From Cupriavidus taiwanensis (lineage in GTDB: Bacteria; Pseudomonadota; Gammaproteobacteria; Burkholderiales; Burkholderiaceae), in NCBI RefSeq assembly GCF_900250075.1, contig NZ_LT977071.1, positions 1,424,940-1,488,939 on the forward strand: DNA of 64,000 bases. The letters run 5' to 3'. How positions within the stretch are numbered: position 1 is the stretch's first letter; each line of letters starts with the position of its first letter. The notes below the pieces were generated by a model. It searched no databases, was not told the DNA's origin, and saw only the letters and a list, made by a program, of their open reading frames with translations. Both the position numbers and the translations under genes were made by a program. Positions 45,833 to 56,818 of this stretch are shown piece after piece.

Positions 45833-47119
45833 CTATGCCGCACTGCCGGCGCGCCGGAAATCCACCTGAGCCGGCCGTCCCGGCAGCGCCAGCGCCGCCG
45901 TCGCCGCCGGCATGGTGGCAATGGTCTTGCCGGCGCGCAGCACGCGCAGCCGCGTGGCGCGCAGCCGGATCGCCTCGACCGGATCGCGCGCCTGCAGCAG
46001 CACCAGGTCCGCGCGGCAGCCTGGCGCCAGGCCATAGCCGTCCAGCCCCAGGATGCGCGCCGGCGCGGCGGTGACCGCGTCGAAGCAGGCCCGCATCGCC
46101 TCCTGCCCGGTCATTTGCGCGACATGCAGCCCCATGTGCGCCACTTCCAGCATGTCGCCGGAACCCAGGCCATACCACGGATCCATCACGCAATCGTGGC
46201 CGAAAGCCACCGGCACGCCGGCCGCCATCAGCTCGGGCACACGCGTCATGCCGCGGCGCCGGGGGTAAGTATCGTGCCGCCCCTGCAGGGTGATGTTGAT
46301 CAGCGGATTGGCAATCGCCGCCACGCCGGCCTCGCGCATCAGCGGGATCAGCTTGGACACGTAGTAGTTGTCCATCGAATGCATCGAGGTCAGGTGCGAT
46401 CCCGCCACCCTGCCCTGCAGGCCCAGGCGCACGGTTTCGCTGGCAAGGGTCTCGATATGGCGCGACAGCGGATCGTCGCTTTCGTCGCAATGCATGTCGA
46501 CGCGCAGGCCGCGTTCGGCCGCCAGCTCGCACAGCAGCCGCACCGACTCCGCCCCCTGCGCCATGGTGCGCTCGAAATGCGGAATGCCGCCGACCACGTC
46601 GACCCCCAGCTCCAGCGCGCGCTTCAGGCTGGCCAGCGCGCCGGGCGCGCGCAGCACGCCGTCCTGCGGAAACGCCACCAGCTGCAGGTCCAGGTATGGG
46701 CGCACGCGTTCGCGCACGTGCAGCAGCGCCTCCACCGCCAGCAGGCGCGGATCGCACACATCCACGTGCGAGCGGATCGCCAGCAGCCCGCGCGCCACGG
46801 CCCAGTCGCAATAGGCAAGCGCGCGCTCGACGATAGCCTCCTGCGTCAGCAGCGGCTTCAGTTCGCCCCACAGCGCAATGCCTTCCAGCAGCGTGCCCGA
46901 CTGGTTCGCGCGCGGCAGCCCGTACGACAGCGTCGAGTCCATATGGAAGTGCGCATCGACGAACGGCGGCGTGACCAGCTGGCCGGCGGCGTCGATCTCT
47001 TCGCCCGCGCGCGCCGCCAGGGCCGGCTCGACTGCGGCGATGCGCCCGTCGGCGATGCCGATGTCGATGCCGGTGCGCCCGTCGGGCAGGTTGCAATGCC
47101 GCAGGATCAGGTCGAGCAT
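45833..47119 (-). CDS. codA: Cytosine deaminase-like amidohydrolase
   Basis: 428-residue amidohydrolase of the CodA type, which deaminates cytosine to uracil. Metal ligands: VDAHFHMD (His57, His59), GSHLTSMHSMD, and the conserved Asp in FGHDCVMDPWYGLGSGDM; catalytic block MHCDESDDPLSRHIETLA. It ends the operon URC1-URC4-upp-TetR, supplying uracil to the catabolic pathway. The gap from the regulator gene is 42 bases. Related deaminases use other heterocycles, but the operon favours cytosine. Confidence 0.9.
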   Translation of the reverse strand: MLDLILRHCNLPDGRTGIDIGIADGRIAAVEPALAARAGEEIDAAGQLVTPPFVDAHFHMDSTLSYGLPRANQSGTLLEGIALWGELKPLLTQEAIVERALAYCDWAVARGLLAIRSHVDVCDPRLLAVEALLHVRERVRPYLDLQLVAFPQDGVLRAPGALASLKRALELGVDVVGGIPHFERTMAQGAESVRLLCELAAERGLRVDMHCDESDDPLSRHIETLASETVRLGLQGRVAGSHLTSMHSMDNYYVSKLIPLMREAGVAAIANPLINITLQGRHDTYPRRRGMTRVPELMAAGVPVAFGHDCVMDPWYGLGSGDMLEVAHMGLHVAQMTGQEAMRACFDAVTAAPARILGLDGYGLAPGCRADLVLLQARDPVEAIRLRATRLRVLRAGKTIATMPAATAALALPGRPAQVDFRRAGSAA

Positions 47120-47161
47120 GGGTCGTGTCGTGGTATCCGGTATGGGTACGGGCGTGGGATC

Positions 47162-47842
47162 TCAGGCCAGCGGCACCGGGGCCAGGCCGCAGCCGCGCAG
47201 CAGCATCACCACCACGTGCTCGGTGGCATGCGCATAGTCCTGCGGCTGCAGCCGGCTGATCCCCAGCACCGCGCAGACCTGCGATTCAAAGTCCGCGTAG
47301 GTCTGGGTAGCGGCCCAGATGGTGAAGAACAGGTGCTGCGGGTCGACCGGCGCCATCTGGCCGCGGTCGATCCACTGCTGCACCACCGCGGCCTTGCGCG
47401 ACACCAGTTCGCGCAGGGCATGGCGCAGCACCTCGCCGATCTCGGGCGCGCCGTGCAGCAGCTCGTTGGCGAACACCCGCGACGCATCCGGATGGCTGGC
47501 CGAGAGCCGCATCTTGGCGCGGATGTACTGCTCCAGCGCCACCTGCGGCGGCAGCTCGGCGCGGATCACGTCGGCTTCCGACAGCCACAGCTGCAGCGTG
47601 TGCGCCAGCACCGCGCGGTACAGCGCCTGCTTGGTGCGGAAGTAGTAATGCAGGTTCGACTTGGGCACGCCGGCGCGCATGGCGATCTCCGCCATGGTGG
47701 CGCCGGCAAACCCGGCGCGCGCGAACACGTGCTCGGCCGCGCGCAGGATCATGGCCTGGTTCTCCTGCCGGATGCGGCCGCACGCCGCCGCGCGCGCGGG
47801 CGGCGCGCGCAGTGTCGGCGCAAGGCCGGTGCGCGGGTCCAT
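47162..47842 (-). CDS. RutR-like TetR-family regulator
   Basis: 226-residue TetR regulator: HTH MILRAAEHVFARAGFAGATM then AEIAMRAGVPKSNLHYYFRT, RutR-like in KQALYRAVLAHTLQLWL and the ligand domain APEIGEVLRHALRELVSRKA. The ATG at 47842 overlaps the upp stop by one base. RutR senses uracil/thymine and controls pyrimidine use in Escherichia coli. A matching palindrome at 51161-51178 upstream of the first gene supports autogenous control of the whole operon. Confidence 0.88.
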   Translation of the reverse strand: MDPRTGLAPTLRAPPARAAACGRIRQENQAMILRAAEHVFARAGFAGATMAEIAMRAGVPKSNLHYYFRTKQALYRAVLAHTLQLWLSEADVIRAELPPQVALEQYIRAKMRLSASHPDASRVFANELLHGAPEIGEVLRHALRELVSRKAAVVQQWIDRGQMAPVDPQHLFFTIWAATQTYADFESQVCAVLGISRLQPQDYAHATEHVVVMLLRGCGLAPVPLA

Positions 47843-48537
47843 CAGCGCGTGCCGTACAGGCGGTCGCCGGCGTCGCCCAGGCCGGGCACGATATAGCCGT
47901 GCTCGTTGAGGGTTTCGTCGATGGCCGCGGTGACGATGCCGACGTCCGGATGCGCGCTGCGCAGCGCGCGCAGGCCCGGGCGCGAGGCGATCAGGCACAC
48001 ATACTTCATGGTGGTGACACCGGCCTCCTTCAGCCGGTTCAGTGCCGCGATGGCCGAATTGCCGGTGGCCAGCATCGGGTCGACCACGATTACCATGCGC
48101 TCCTGGATGTCCTCGGGCATCTTGAAGTAATACTCGATCGGCTCCAGCGTCTCGGGATCGCGGTACAGGCCGATATGGCCGACGCGCGCCGCCGGCAGCA
48201 GGTCGAGCATGCCATCGATAAAGCCGTTGCCGGCGCGCAGGATCGACACCAGGCACAGCTTCTTGCCGGACAGCACGCGCGATTGCGTGGCCGCGATCGG
48301 CGTGCGGATGGCGATGGTTTCCATGGCCAGGTCGCGCGTGGCCTCGTAGGTCAGCAGCTGGCTGATCTCGCGCACCAGGCGGCGGAAGTTGTCGGTGGTG
48401 GTCTCCTCGCTGCGCACCAGCGTGACCTTGTGCTGCACCAGCGGATGGTCGACCACCATCACGCCGGACAGGCTGGCAGGGTCGGCGGGGTCCGGCGCGC
48501 GCGCCTCGACTGCGGGAACAGCGGTCATGTCGTTCAT
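47842..48537 (-). CDS. upp: Uracil phosphoribosyltransferase
   Basis: 231 residues. Converts uracil and PRPP to UMP. Motifs: [44 protein letters not shown] loop [20 protein letters not shown] and [20 protein letters not shown], all standard. ATG at 48537 with CAGGAGCG upstream. In URC operons this type of enzyme produces the ribosylated substrate, so here it may be catabolic rather than only salvage. Confidence 0.95.
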   Translation of the reverse strand: MNDMTAVPAVEARAPDPADPASLSGVMVVDHPLVQHKVTLVRSEETTTDNFRRLVREISQLLTYEATRDLAMETIAIRTPIAATQSRVLSGKKLCLVSILRAGNGFIDGMLDLLPAARVGHIGLYRDPETLEPIEYYFKMPEDIQERMVIVVDPMLATGNSAIAALNRLKEAGVTTMKYVCLIASRPGLRALRSAHPDVGIVTAAIDETLNEHGYIVPGLGDAGDRLYGTR

Positions 48538-48608
48538 GGTGACGCTCCTGAAGCCACGTTGCACAAGCCTTCCCTGTTGCAACGCCGCCCGCGGCGCGGG
48601 CGGCGCGT

Positions 48609-49897
48609 TCAGAACACCGTGCCGTCGCTGGTGATGGCAAACGGCGGCGCGCCGCCGGGCCGGCGCTTGGCGGCGATGCGCCGCCCCGCCGCCCAGGTGC
48701 CGCCTTCCAGCACCCGCGCCAGCGGAAACTGCGCTTCCTCCAGCCCCAGCGCCTGGCGCACGCAATCGGCCACCAGGTCCAGGCCGCTGACGGTCAGCGC
48801 GCGCCACTCGACGATGACGGGCTCATCGACCGCATGCGGTTCGGCGGCAAAGCCGGGATCGCGCGGCACCATCAGCTCGAAGTCGTACAGCAGCCCGCCG
48901 TTGCGGTACTCGGGCAGGCCGGTCAGCGCGTCGAGGCCGGCCACGGTCAGGCCGGCGTCCTCGAGCGGCTCAAGCAGCGAATAGGTCAGCCACTGGGTCA
49001 GCTTGTGGAACGGCACCAGCCCGCCCGGCGCCGCCGGATGGCGCCAGCAGTCGCCCAGCGACACGCCCTCGACCACGATGCGCCCCGGCCACACCGGCCC
49101 GAGGCCCACCAGCAAGGTGCGCAGCAGGAAGCCGGCATCGAGCTGGCCGCCGACGGCGTGCGCCTTCAGGTAGTCATAGAGGTTGCCCAGCCGCGCCGGC
49201 CGGCCGAACAGCGCCGGAGTCGCGTCCATCACCTCGCCCAGCCGGCGCAGCAGCCCGGCGCGGCCTTCCAGGCCCACCAGCGGGTTGTGCTGCGCGACCT
49301 GGAAGGCATGGGCAATGCTGTCGGCATCGATGCGCTGCAGGCGCTCGGCATCGGCGCGCAGCGGATCGCCCGGCGCCGCGGAAAAGCCGCCGCGCGCGAA
49401 CAGGTCGAAGCTGGCGGCGCCCAGTCCTTCCGAACGCGTCAGCACCAGGTCGCTGGCCGGATCGCGGTAGCGCCATTCCGGGCCGGCGCCCGCATCCAGC
49501 AGCACGCTGGGGATCACCAGATCGATGCCGATGCGGGCGCGCTCCTCGCGGTGTTCGGGCCCGCTCAGCGCGGCGCGCTCGCACAGCACGTGCCAGCGGT
49601 CCGTGCGCTGGTCGCCCGCGCCGCTTTCGAAATGGCGCCAGCGGCTGTGATACGGCACCTGCAGGTCCGGATAGCGCTGCCGGATGGTGCTGGCGACGTA
49701 ATCGGCAATCGCATGCACGCGGTCCGGGTGCCAGGTGAAGAGCTCGGACGCGCCGCTGGCCACGTGTTCGGTGACCGCCGCGCAATGGGTGCGCACCGCC
49801 TCGGCGCAAAGCAGCGCCGCCGCGGGATGCCCTTCGGGCACCGGGCTCAGCCAGCCGTTGCCAGGGCGCTCGTTGGCACTGTCCTCGGGATACCTCG

Positions 49898-49901
<4 letters not shown>
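48609..49901 (-). CDS. URC4/Urg3 family protein (DUF1688) of uracil catabolism
   Basis: 430 residues. DUF1688 family, known from the yeast URC pathway for uracil breakdown and its bacterial counterparts; enzymatic step not established. Blocks: [60 protein letters not shown] and [20 protein letters not shown]. The ATG at 49901 overlaps the URC1 stop by 4 bases (ATGA), so coupling is strong. Gene order URC1-URC4-upp is characteristic of the pathway. Confidence 0.92.
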
Positions 49902-51136
<1,235 letters not shown>

Positions 51137-51160
51137 GACACCCTCGGTTCCCGATGGAAT

Positions 51161-51178
51161 CCTGACCAATCGGTCAGG
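51161..51178 (-). promoter_or_regulatory. RutR-like operator upstream of the URC operon
   Basis: CCTGACC and GGTCAGG form a perfect 7-base inverted repeat around AATC. It contains TGACC-N4-GGTCA, close to the RutR consensus TTGACCA-N2-TGGTCAA. It lies 25 bases before the URC1 start. Confidence 0.8.
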
Positions 51179-51402
51179 TTTACGATTCCATACTAGGCAA
51201 CCTTTGTGCCATCACCCAATGCCCGTTTACGCCAGCGTTGCGCCACTGTGTGTGGCGTCCAACGCAAGTCCGCGGCAGGGCCATGCACGCCCGGCGTGCC
51301 GACGGCACCACGCCGGCCGCTTGCATGCACCGCCCGGATGCCGCGCGCATCCACGTAACGCAAGCGCGCTACACGTACGGCACGCGGCTAGGGTTGCAAG
51401 GG

Positions 51403-52527
51403 TTACATGGTCGGGCGGCTCGCCGAGCCCGGGCCCGAATCGCCTGCCGCGGCACCGCGGCCGCCCAGCAACGCCCGCAGTGCCGCGAGCGGCTGCGCGC
51501 TTTCGATGAAGCGGTAGAACAAGGCCCCGGCCACATTGCTCAGGGCCCAGGCCGCCGCCATGCCCAGGGCGTTCAGCACCGGCTGCCCCGGTGCCAGATG
51601 CGACACCAGCGCATTGACCACCAGGCACACCGGGAAATGAACCAGAAACACGGAATAGGAAATGCGCCCGAAGTAGCCCACCAGGCGCGCGCGCGGCCAG
51701 CGTTCCAGCCATTCGCCGCGGCGCGCCAGCGCCAGCAGCAGCGCGGTGGCCAGCGCCACGGCAATGCGCAGCCGGAAGTCCAGCAGCAGCGCGCCCAGCG
51801 CCACCGCGCCGAGCAGCGCCAGCGGCAGCAACGGCCGGCCGGGGGCGGACACCCAGTAGGCCAGCGTGCCCATGCCATAGGCACCGAAGAAATACACGGC
51901 CCAGATGTCCCAAGCGGCATCGCGGTTGAACCAGAACAGCGATGCCACGGCCGCAAGCGCGACCAGGCCGATGCTGACCGCCACGCCCGCCGCCGCACTG
52001 CCCCGCGACACCGCCCGCGCGGCCCACAGCGTGCCCAGCAGCAGCGCGAACAATTGCAGGTCGATGGCCACGTACCAGACCCCGGCCGACAAGGCGTCGA
52101 CGTCGACGATGTCATGGAGCAGCGTCAGGTGCGCGAGCAACTGCCCCAGCGTGGGCGACGCGGGGATCGAGGCATGCGTCATCCAGTGCCGCGCCACGGC
52201 GGCGCCGGCAATGCTGAGCAGGATCGCCGCGGCAAACGGCACCACCAGTTTCTGGTAACGGCGCCACAGCAGCGACAGCGGGTGCTGGCGAATCTCCAGC
52301 CGTCCGTCGGGCGCCAGGCTGCGCGCCGCCAGGAAGCCGCTGATCACCAGGAACACCTGTACCGCGATGCGCGCGTAGTCATAGAGCCAGTCCACCAGCC
52401 CCGGCGCCAGTTGGTAGGCGGCGTCGGACATCGGTCCATAGAAGGCGAGGTGGTGCAGGACGATCAGTTGCGAACTGACGGCTTTGAGGGCGTCGATGCA
52501 CGGCAGGCGCGACGGGCGGGAGCTCAT
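51403..52527 (-). CDS. Acyltransferase 3 family membrane protein (OafA-like)
   Basis: 374 residues, about ten membrane helices. Family motifs: LKAVSSQLIVLHHLAFYG with the conserved His pair, VFLVISGFLAARSLAPDG, and RISYSVFLVHFPVCLVVN near the end. These enzymes O-acetylate or acylate surface polysaccharide, lipid A or antibiotics in the inner membrane. Stand-alone; no polysaccharide genes beside it. A usual SD is not seen before the ATG at 52527. Confidence 0.85.
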   Translation of the reverse strand: MSSRPSRLPCIDALKAVSSQLIVLHHLAFYGPMSDAAYQLAPGLVDWLYDYARIAVQVFLVISGFLAARSLAPDGRLEIRQHPLSLLWRRYQKLVVPFAAAILLSIAGAAVARHWMTHASIPASPTLGQLLAHLTLLHDIVDVDALSAGVWYVAIDLQLFALLLGTLWAARAVSRGSAAAGVAVSIGLVALAAVASLFWFNRDAAWDIWAVYFFGAYGMGTLAYWVSAPGRPLLPLALLGAVALGALLLDFRLRIAVALATALLLALARRGEWLERWPRARLVGYFGRISYSVFLVHFPVCLVVNALVSHLAPGQPVLNALGMAAAWALSNVAGALFYRFIESAQPLAALRALLGGRGAAAGDSGPGSASRPTM

Positions 52528-52688
52528 TGTTATAGGGAGGATGCAAAAGGCACGGAAGGCGCGATTCTACCCGCTGCGCCATCCCTCAATGTGGCGCAAT
52601 ACATACATTGTGCGGGTTGGTTACACAGTGGCCCTGCTTGTTGCGAGTTCGACCTCCGCCGCGCCGTGGTAGCGGCGGTGGCCGGGGG

Positions 52689-52829
52689 TTACCGGCACAG
52701 CGCCAGCAGCGCGATCCACGCCTGGGCATGGGCCGGATCGAGCCACCCCGCCAGCGCCACGGCGCACACGACCGCGCCACCGAGTACCGACAGCCAGGCG
52801 GCGAGCGCGGTTGCGCCGGGCCGCCTCAT
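52689..52829 (-). CDS. 46-residue membrane microprotein coupled to MFS gene
   Basis: 46 residues with one strong hydrophobic helix (ATALAAWLSVLGGAVVCAVA) and a hydrophobic tail AWIALLALCR. Its ATG overlaps the MFS stop by 3 bases (ATGA pattern), so translation is coupled. Nothing in its sequence names a function; small partner peptides that stabilise or modulate transporters are known in other systems. It could alternatively be an unconserved chance frame. Confidence 0.5.
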   Translation of the reverse strand: MRRPGATALAAWLSVLGGAVVCAVALAGWLDPAHAQAWIALLALCR

Positions 52830-54091
52830 GGCCGTGCCGGCGCCAGACCGGTGCGGGCGAGCTGGCGGTCGTCGATCGGCGAATGCAGCGCCGCGGCGAC
52901 GATGCCCAGCGCCATGGCGCCGTACCAGACCGCGTCGTACGAGCGGGTCAGCTCGAACACCAGCCCGCCGAGCCACACGCCCATGAACGAGCCGAGCTGA
53001 TGGCCCAGGAACACGAAGCCGAACAGCGTGGCGAGATAGCGCACGCCGAACACCTGGGCCAGGATGCCGTTGGTCAACGGCACCGTGCCCAGCCACAGCA
53101 ACCCCATCGCCCCACTGAAGGCGTACAGCGTCGCCGGGCTCAGCGGCAGCAGCAGGAACATTGCCATCGCCGCGGTGCGCGCGAGGTAGATGCCGGCGAG
53201 CAGGTACTTCTTGCTGTGACGCCCGCCCAGCAGCCCGCACACATAGACACCGGCCACGTTGGCCAGCGCGATGATGGCGAGTGCCGCCATGCCGTCGGCC
53301 GCACGCATGCCGCGGTCCAGCAGATAGGCCGGCAGGTGGCTGGCGATGAAGGCAAGCTGGAAGCCGCACGCAAGAAAGCCCAGGTTGAGCAGCCAGAAGC
53401 CCGAATGGCCGAAGGCCTCGCGCACGGCGGCGCTCAGCGGCTGGCCCCCGGCCCCGTCCGCCGCGTGGTGGTCCGGCGCCGCCGCGCCGCGGTCCTGGAA
53501 CGGAAGGGCCAGGGGCAACAGCACGGCCAGTGCCACGGCAAGCAGCAGCAGCGTACCCGCCCATCCTGTCCCCGCCAGCAGCGTCTGGACGCCCGGCACC
53601 AGCGCAAACTGGGCGACGCCACCGACGGCGCCGGCCAGCCCAAGCGCGCGGCTGCGCTGGTTGACCCCGGTCATCCGGCTGAGCGCGCCGTAGACCACGC
53701 CGAAGGTGGTGCCGGACAAGGCCACGCCGAGACAGAGGCCCGCCGACCACACCAGCGCCGTCGACGTATGCGCCAGCGTCATCCCATAGAGCCCCACGGC
53801 ATACAGCGCCAGCCCGCCCGCCATCACCTTCCACGAGCCGTAGCGGTCGGCCAGCATGCCGGTGAAGGGCTGCGCCAGCCCCCAGGCCAGGTTCTGCACC
53901 GCCATCGCAAAGGCGAAGGTCTCGCGGGTCCAGCCGCGCTCGGCAATGATGGGCAGCATGAACAGCCCTTGCACATGGCGCACGCCCAGCGCCATCCCCA
54001 TCAGCACGCCACCGGCCAGCACCAGCACCCACAGTTGCCGCCACCAGGGCGTGGCGCCGGAAGCGGACGAGCGTGGCAAATGGATGGTCAT
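52826..54091 (-). CDS. Major facilitator superfamily transporter
   Basis: 421 residues, twelve predicted helices. MFS signature in GMLADRYGSWKVMAGGLALY between helices 2 and 3; helix-rich halves separated by a central loop (DRGAAAPDHHAADGAGGQPL). Most similar in pattern to the OxlT/oxalate-formate and YbfB-like exporters. Starts at ATG 54091, divergent from the LysR gene across a palindrome. Substrate unknown. Confidence 0.88.
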   Translation of the reverse strand: MTIHLPRSSASGATPWWRQLWVLVLAGGVLMGMALGVRHVQGLFMLPIIAERGWTRETFAFAMAVQNLAWGLAQPFTGMLADRYGSWKVMAGGLALYAVGLYGMTLAHTSTALVWSAGLCLGVALSGTTFGVVYGALSRMTGVNQRSRALGLAGAVGGVAQFALVPGVQTLLAGTGWAGTLLLLAVALAVLLPLALPFQDRGAAAPDHHAADGAGGQPLSAAVREAFGHSGFWLLNLGFLACGFQLAFIASHLPAYLLDRGMRAADGMAALAIIALANVAGVYVCGLLGGRHSKKYLLAGIYLARTAAMAMFLLLPLSPATLYAFSGAMGLLWLGTVPLTNGILAQVFGVRYLATLFGFVFLGHQLGSFMGVWLGGLVFELTRSYDAVWYGAMALGIVAAALHSPIDDRQLARTGLAPARP

Positions 54092-54180
54092 GGCAGCCTC
54101 TTGTCAATCCATGGCGCCTGCAGGCGCGATGGCTCTATTGCAAGCGACGGCAGGCCTTGCTTCAACCGATCTTTCGGTCG

Positions 54181-54209
54181 TCCTGCCATGCGCACCACGC
54201 ATGGCAGGA
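54181..54209. promoter_or_regulatory. Perfect 12-base inverted repeat between MFS and LysR genes
   Basis: Arm TCCTGCCATGCG (54181-54192) matches the reverse complement at 54198-54209 with a 5-base spacer. Lies in the 172-base divergent promoter region, 55 bases before the LysR ATG. Could be an operator or an RNA hairpin at the LysR leader. Confidence 0.5.
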
Positions 54210-54263
54210 GCATCCCGGATCGTGCTGTAATGAGGTCTCGCGCGTCTGCCCGGAGCTCACTGC

Positions 54264-55196
54264 ATGTCCACCCCGCTGGTTCGCCTGTTCTCGCTCGACC
54301 TGCTCAAGGGCTTCGTCGCCGTCGGCCGGCGCATGAGCATTACGCAGGCGGCGGACGACCTGTGCCTGACCCAGTCGGCGGTAAGCCGCCAGATCCATGC
54401 GCTGGAGGCGCAGTTGAAGGTGCAGCTGTTCGTGCGCAAGCATCGCGGCGTCGCCTTCACCGCCGAGGGGGAGCGCCTGTTTCGCAGCGCCGACAGCGCG
54501 CTGCAGCAGCTGCAGGACGTGGTGGCCGAGGTGCGCCGCGGCGAGGGCCGGCAGCCGGTCACCGTCACCGCCAGCATCGGCGTGACCGGCCTGTGGCTGC
54601 TGCCACGGCTGGGCAGCCTGCAGCAGGCCCACCCGCACCTGGATGTGCGCCTGTCGGCCAGCAACCGTATCAGCGACCTGCGAGAAGAGGGCATCGACCT
54701 TGCGGTGCGCTATTGCCGCGACGCCGCGGCGCCGCCCGATGCCGTGCGCCTGTTCGGCGAGCACATCGCCCCGATCGCGCATCCGTCGCTGCTGGCCGCG
54801 CTCGGGCCGCACAGCGATGCGCTGCTGCAGCTACCGCTGCTGGAATTCGACGATCCGCGCCCGTGGCTGCAATGGCGCAGCTGGCTGGCCGCGCGCGACC
54901 TGCGCCAGGCCAGCCAGCGCGGCATGCTGCGCTTCAACCAGTATGACCAGGTCATCCAGGCGGCGCTGGCGGGGCAAGGCGTCGCGCTGGGCCGGCTCGA
55001 ACTGGTGCGGCCGCTGGTCGACGGCGGCCAGCTGGCGCTGGTGCCGACCGCGCGGCAAGCGCCGCCAAGCCCGAACGCCTACTGGCTGATCCAGGCCGCC
55101 GCGCAGCCGCGCGCCGACGTCAAACGCGTGGCGCAGTGGATCTGCCAGGAAGCCGCGCACACGGTCAAGTCGCCCGCGCGCGCCGCAGCCAGCTGA
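54264..55196 (+). CDS. LysR-family regulator (GcvA-like)
   Basis: 310 residues: HTH FVAVGRRMSITQAADDLCLT then QSAVSRQIHALEAQLKVQLF; GcvA-type effector region with VTASIGVTGLWLLPRLGSLQ and EEGIDLAVRYCRDAAAPPDA. Divergent from the MFS gene, which it may control. Its last 32 bases overlap the convergent DUF2917 gene. Confidence 0.9.
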   Translation: MSTPLVRLFSLDLLKGFVAVGRRMSITQAADDLCLTQSAVSRQIHALEAQLKVQLFVRKHRGVAFTAEGERLFRSADSALQQLQDVVAEVRRGEGRQPVTVTASIGVTGLWLLPRLGSLQQAHPHLDVRLSASNRISDLREEGIDLAVRYCRDAAAPPDAVRLFGEHIAPIAHPSLLAALGPHSDALLQLPLLEFDDPRPWLQWRSWLAARDLRQASQRGMLRFNQYDQVIQAALAGQGVALGRLELVRPLVDGGQLALVPTARQAPPSPNAYWLIQAAAQPRADVKRVAQWICQEAAHTVKSPARAAAS

Positions 55197-55452
55197 ACCG
55201 CAGCGGGCCAGCCCCGCGCGGTGGCGCTTCGATCCGGCACAGCGCCGGGCCCGCGCCGTGCAACGCCGCGACAAAGACCTCGGCGTCCGCTTGCAGCCTA
55301 TGGCGCTCGCCTGGGGCCAGCAACACATCGGGCGACGGCCGCCCCGGCACCTCGAAGGTCAGCCACAGGTTGCCGCCGCGGCAGACCAGTTCCGTGCCGG
55401 CGCGCAACCGCAGGCCGAGGCATTCCGCTTCCAGGGAAAAAGTGCGTGACAT
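55165..55452 (-). CDS. DUF2917 protein
   Basis: 95 residues: an amino-terminal MSRTFSLEAECLGLRLRAG, then LWLTFEVPGRPSPDVLLAPG and the family's beta pattern. DUF2917 proteins are small, of unknown function, and are usually found at the 3' side of GcvA-type LysR genes in Burkholderiales. The tail overlaps the LysR gene by 32 bases. Confidence 0.85.
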   Translation of the reverse strand: MSRTFSLEAECLGLRLRAGTELVCRGGNLWLTFEVPGRPSPDVLLAPGERHRLQADAEVFVAALHGAGPALCRIEAPPRGAGPLRFSWLRRARAT

Positions 55453-55700
55453 GAAAGGCTCCGGTTAGGGCCTTTTCATTGTGCTGAGCGGCGTCGCGCC
55501 TCGCCATGAGCAATGCGGCGGGCAGCCATGCCCGCGGCGCATGCGTGCACGGCATGCGACGCACCCGGCTTCCGTGTCGCCGCGTGGACTCAGAATTTGC
55601 TTATGACGAGAATGTCCTTCGCCCCACCATGACTGGGGTATACCCTAGCGTCTTCGCCGCATTGCCGGCTGGTTTCCCCCTTTTCCCCCTTTTCCCCCGC

Positions 55701-56633
55701 ATGTCTGCCTTTGCCCTGACCGCCCGCCTTCCCCGCGCCCTCCGCCCGCTCGCGGCAATCCTGCTCGCCGCCGGCGCCGCCGCCGCCATGCTGGCCCCGG
55801 CAGCGGCGCATGCCCAAAGCCCGGTGCTCGACAAGATCCGCGACGCCGGCACCATCGTGCTGGGCTACCGCGAATCGGCGCTGCCGTTCTCGTTTGCCGA
55901 CGACAAGGGCCAGCCGGCCGGCTATGCCGTCGACCTGTGCCTGCGCGCGGCCGAGGCGGCGCGCCAGAAGCTCGGCCTGAAGGACCTGAAGGTGCGCTGG
56001 ATGCCGCTCACGCCGCAGAACCGCATTCCGGCGGTGGTGAACGGGCTGGTCGACCTCGATTGCGCCCCCAACACCAACTCGCTCGAGCGCCAGAAGCAGG
56101 TTGCGTTCAGCGTCTCGCACTATGTGTCGACGGTGCGGATGCTGGTCCGCGCCGACTCGGGCATCCGCTCGTTCGGAGACCTGCGCGGCAAGACCGTGGT
56201 CACCAGCGCGGGCTCGACCGGCGACCGCCACGTGCGCCGCTTCAAGGGCCAGTACGGCTATCACGACGTCTACGCCAAGGACCACGGCGAATCGTTCCTG
56301 CTGCTGGAATCGGGCCGCGCCCAGGCCTTCGTGATGGACGACGTGCTGCTGGCCGGACTGCGCGCGCGCGCCAAGGATCCTTCGCAATACGTCATCGTCG
56401 GCCCGGCGCTGTCGGTCGAGCAGAACGCGCTGATGCTGTCCAAGGCCGATCCGGAGTGGAAGCGCCTGGTCGACCAGACCCTGGCCACGACCTTTGCCGG
56501 CCCCGAAGTCCAGGCGCTGCAGCAGCGCTGGTTCCAGCAGCCCATCGGCAGTCGCGGCATCAACCTGGCGCTGGCGCCTTCGGGCGAGGTGCGCGCGGCC
56601 TGGAAGCATCCGTCCGACGCGGTCACCGAATAA
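55701..56633 (+). CDS. Amino-acid ABC transporter binding protein (GltI type)
   Basis: 310 residues, family 3 periplasmic binding protein. Signal ends PAAAHAQSPV; core blocks KIRDAGTIVLGYRESALPFS, GYAVDLCLRAAEAARQKLG, VVNGLVDLDCAPNTNSLERQ and VVTSAGSTGDRHVRRFKGQY are like the glutamate/aspartate receptor GltI. No permease or ATPase genes follow. The ATG at 55701 was preferred; in-frame ATG 55629 would add 24 residues. Preceded by 248 bases with no gene. Confidence 0.9.
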   Translation: MSAFALTARLPRALRPLAAILLAAGAAAAMLAPAAAHAQSPVLDKIRDAGTIVLGYRESALPFSFADDKGQPAGYAVDLCLRAAEAARQKLGLKDLKVRWMPLTPQNRIPAVVNGLVDLDCAPNTNSLERQKQVAFSVSHYVSTVRMLVRADSGIRSFGDLRGKTVVTSAGSTGDRHVRRFKGQYGYHDVYAKDHGESFLLLESGRAQAFVMDDVLLAGLRARAKDPSQYVIVGPALSVEQNALMLSKADPEWKRLVDQTLATTFAGPEVQALQQRWFQQPIGSRGINLALAPSGEVRAAWKHPSDAVTE

Positions 56634-56818
56634 GCGCGCCGGCGGCGCCATGCGCAATCGCGCTGGCGCCGCAATTCAGGGTTTCCATGAGTTCGTCGCG
56701 CCGGGCAAGCCCCAAGTTGACAGTCGTGAAGGATGTTGGCGACACTGGCCCGAGCCATCCCTGTGCAGGGCAGGCCAAAGACACGACCGCCCGACGGCGG
56801 CATATCTCAGGAGAAACC

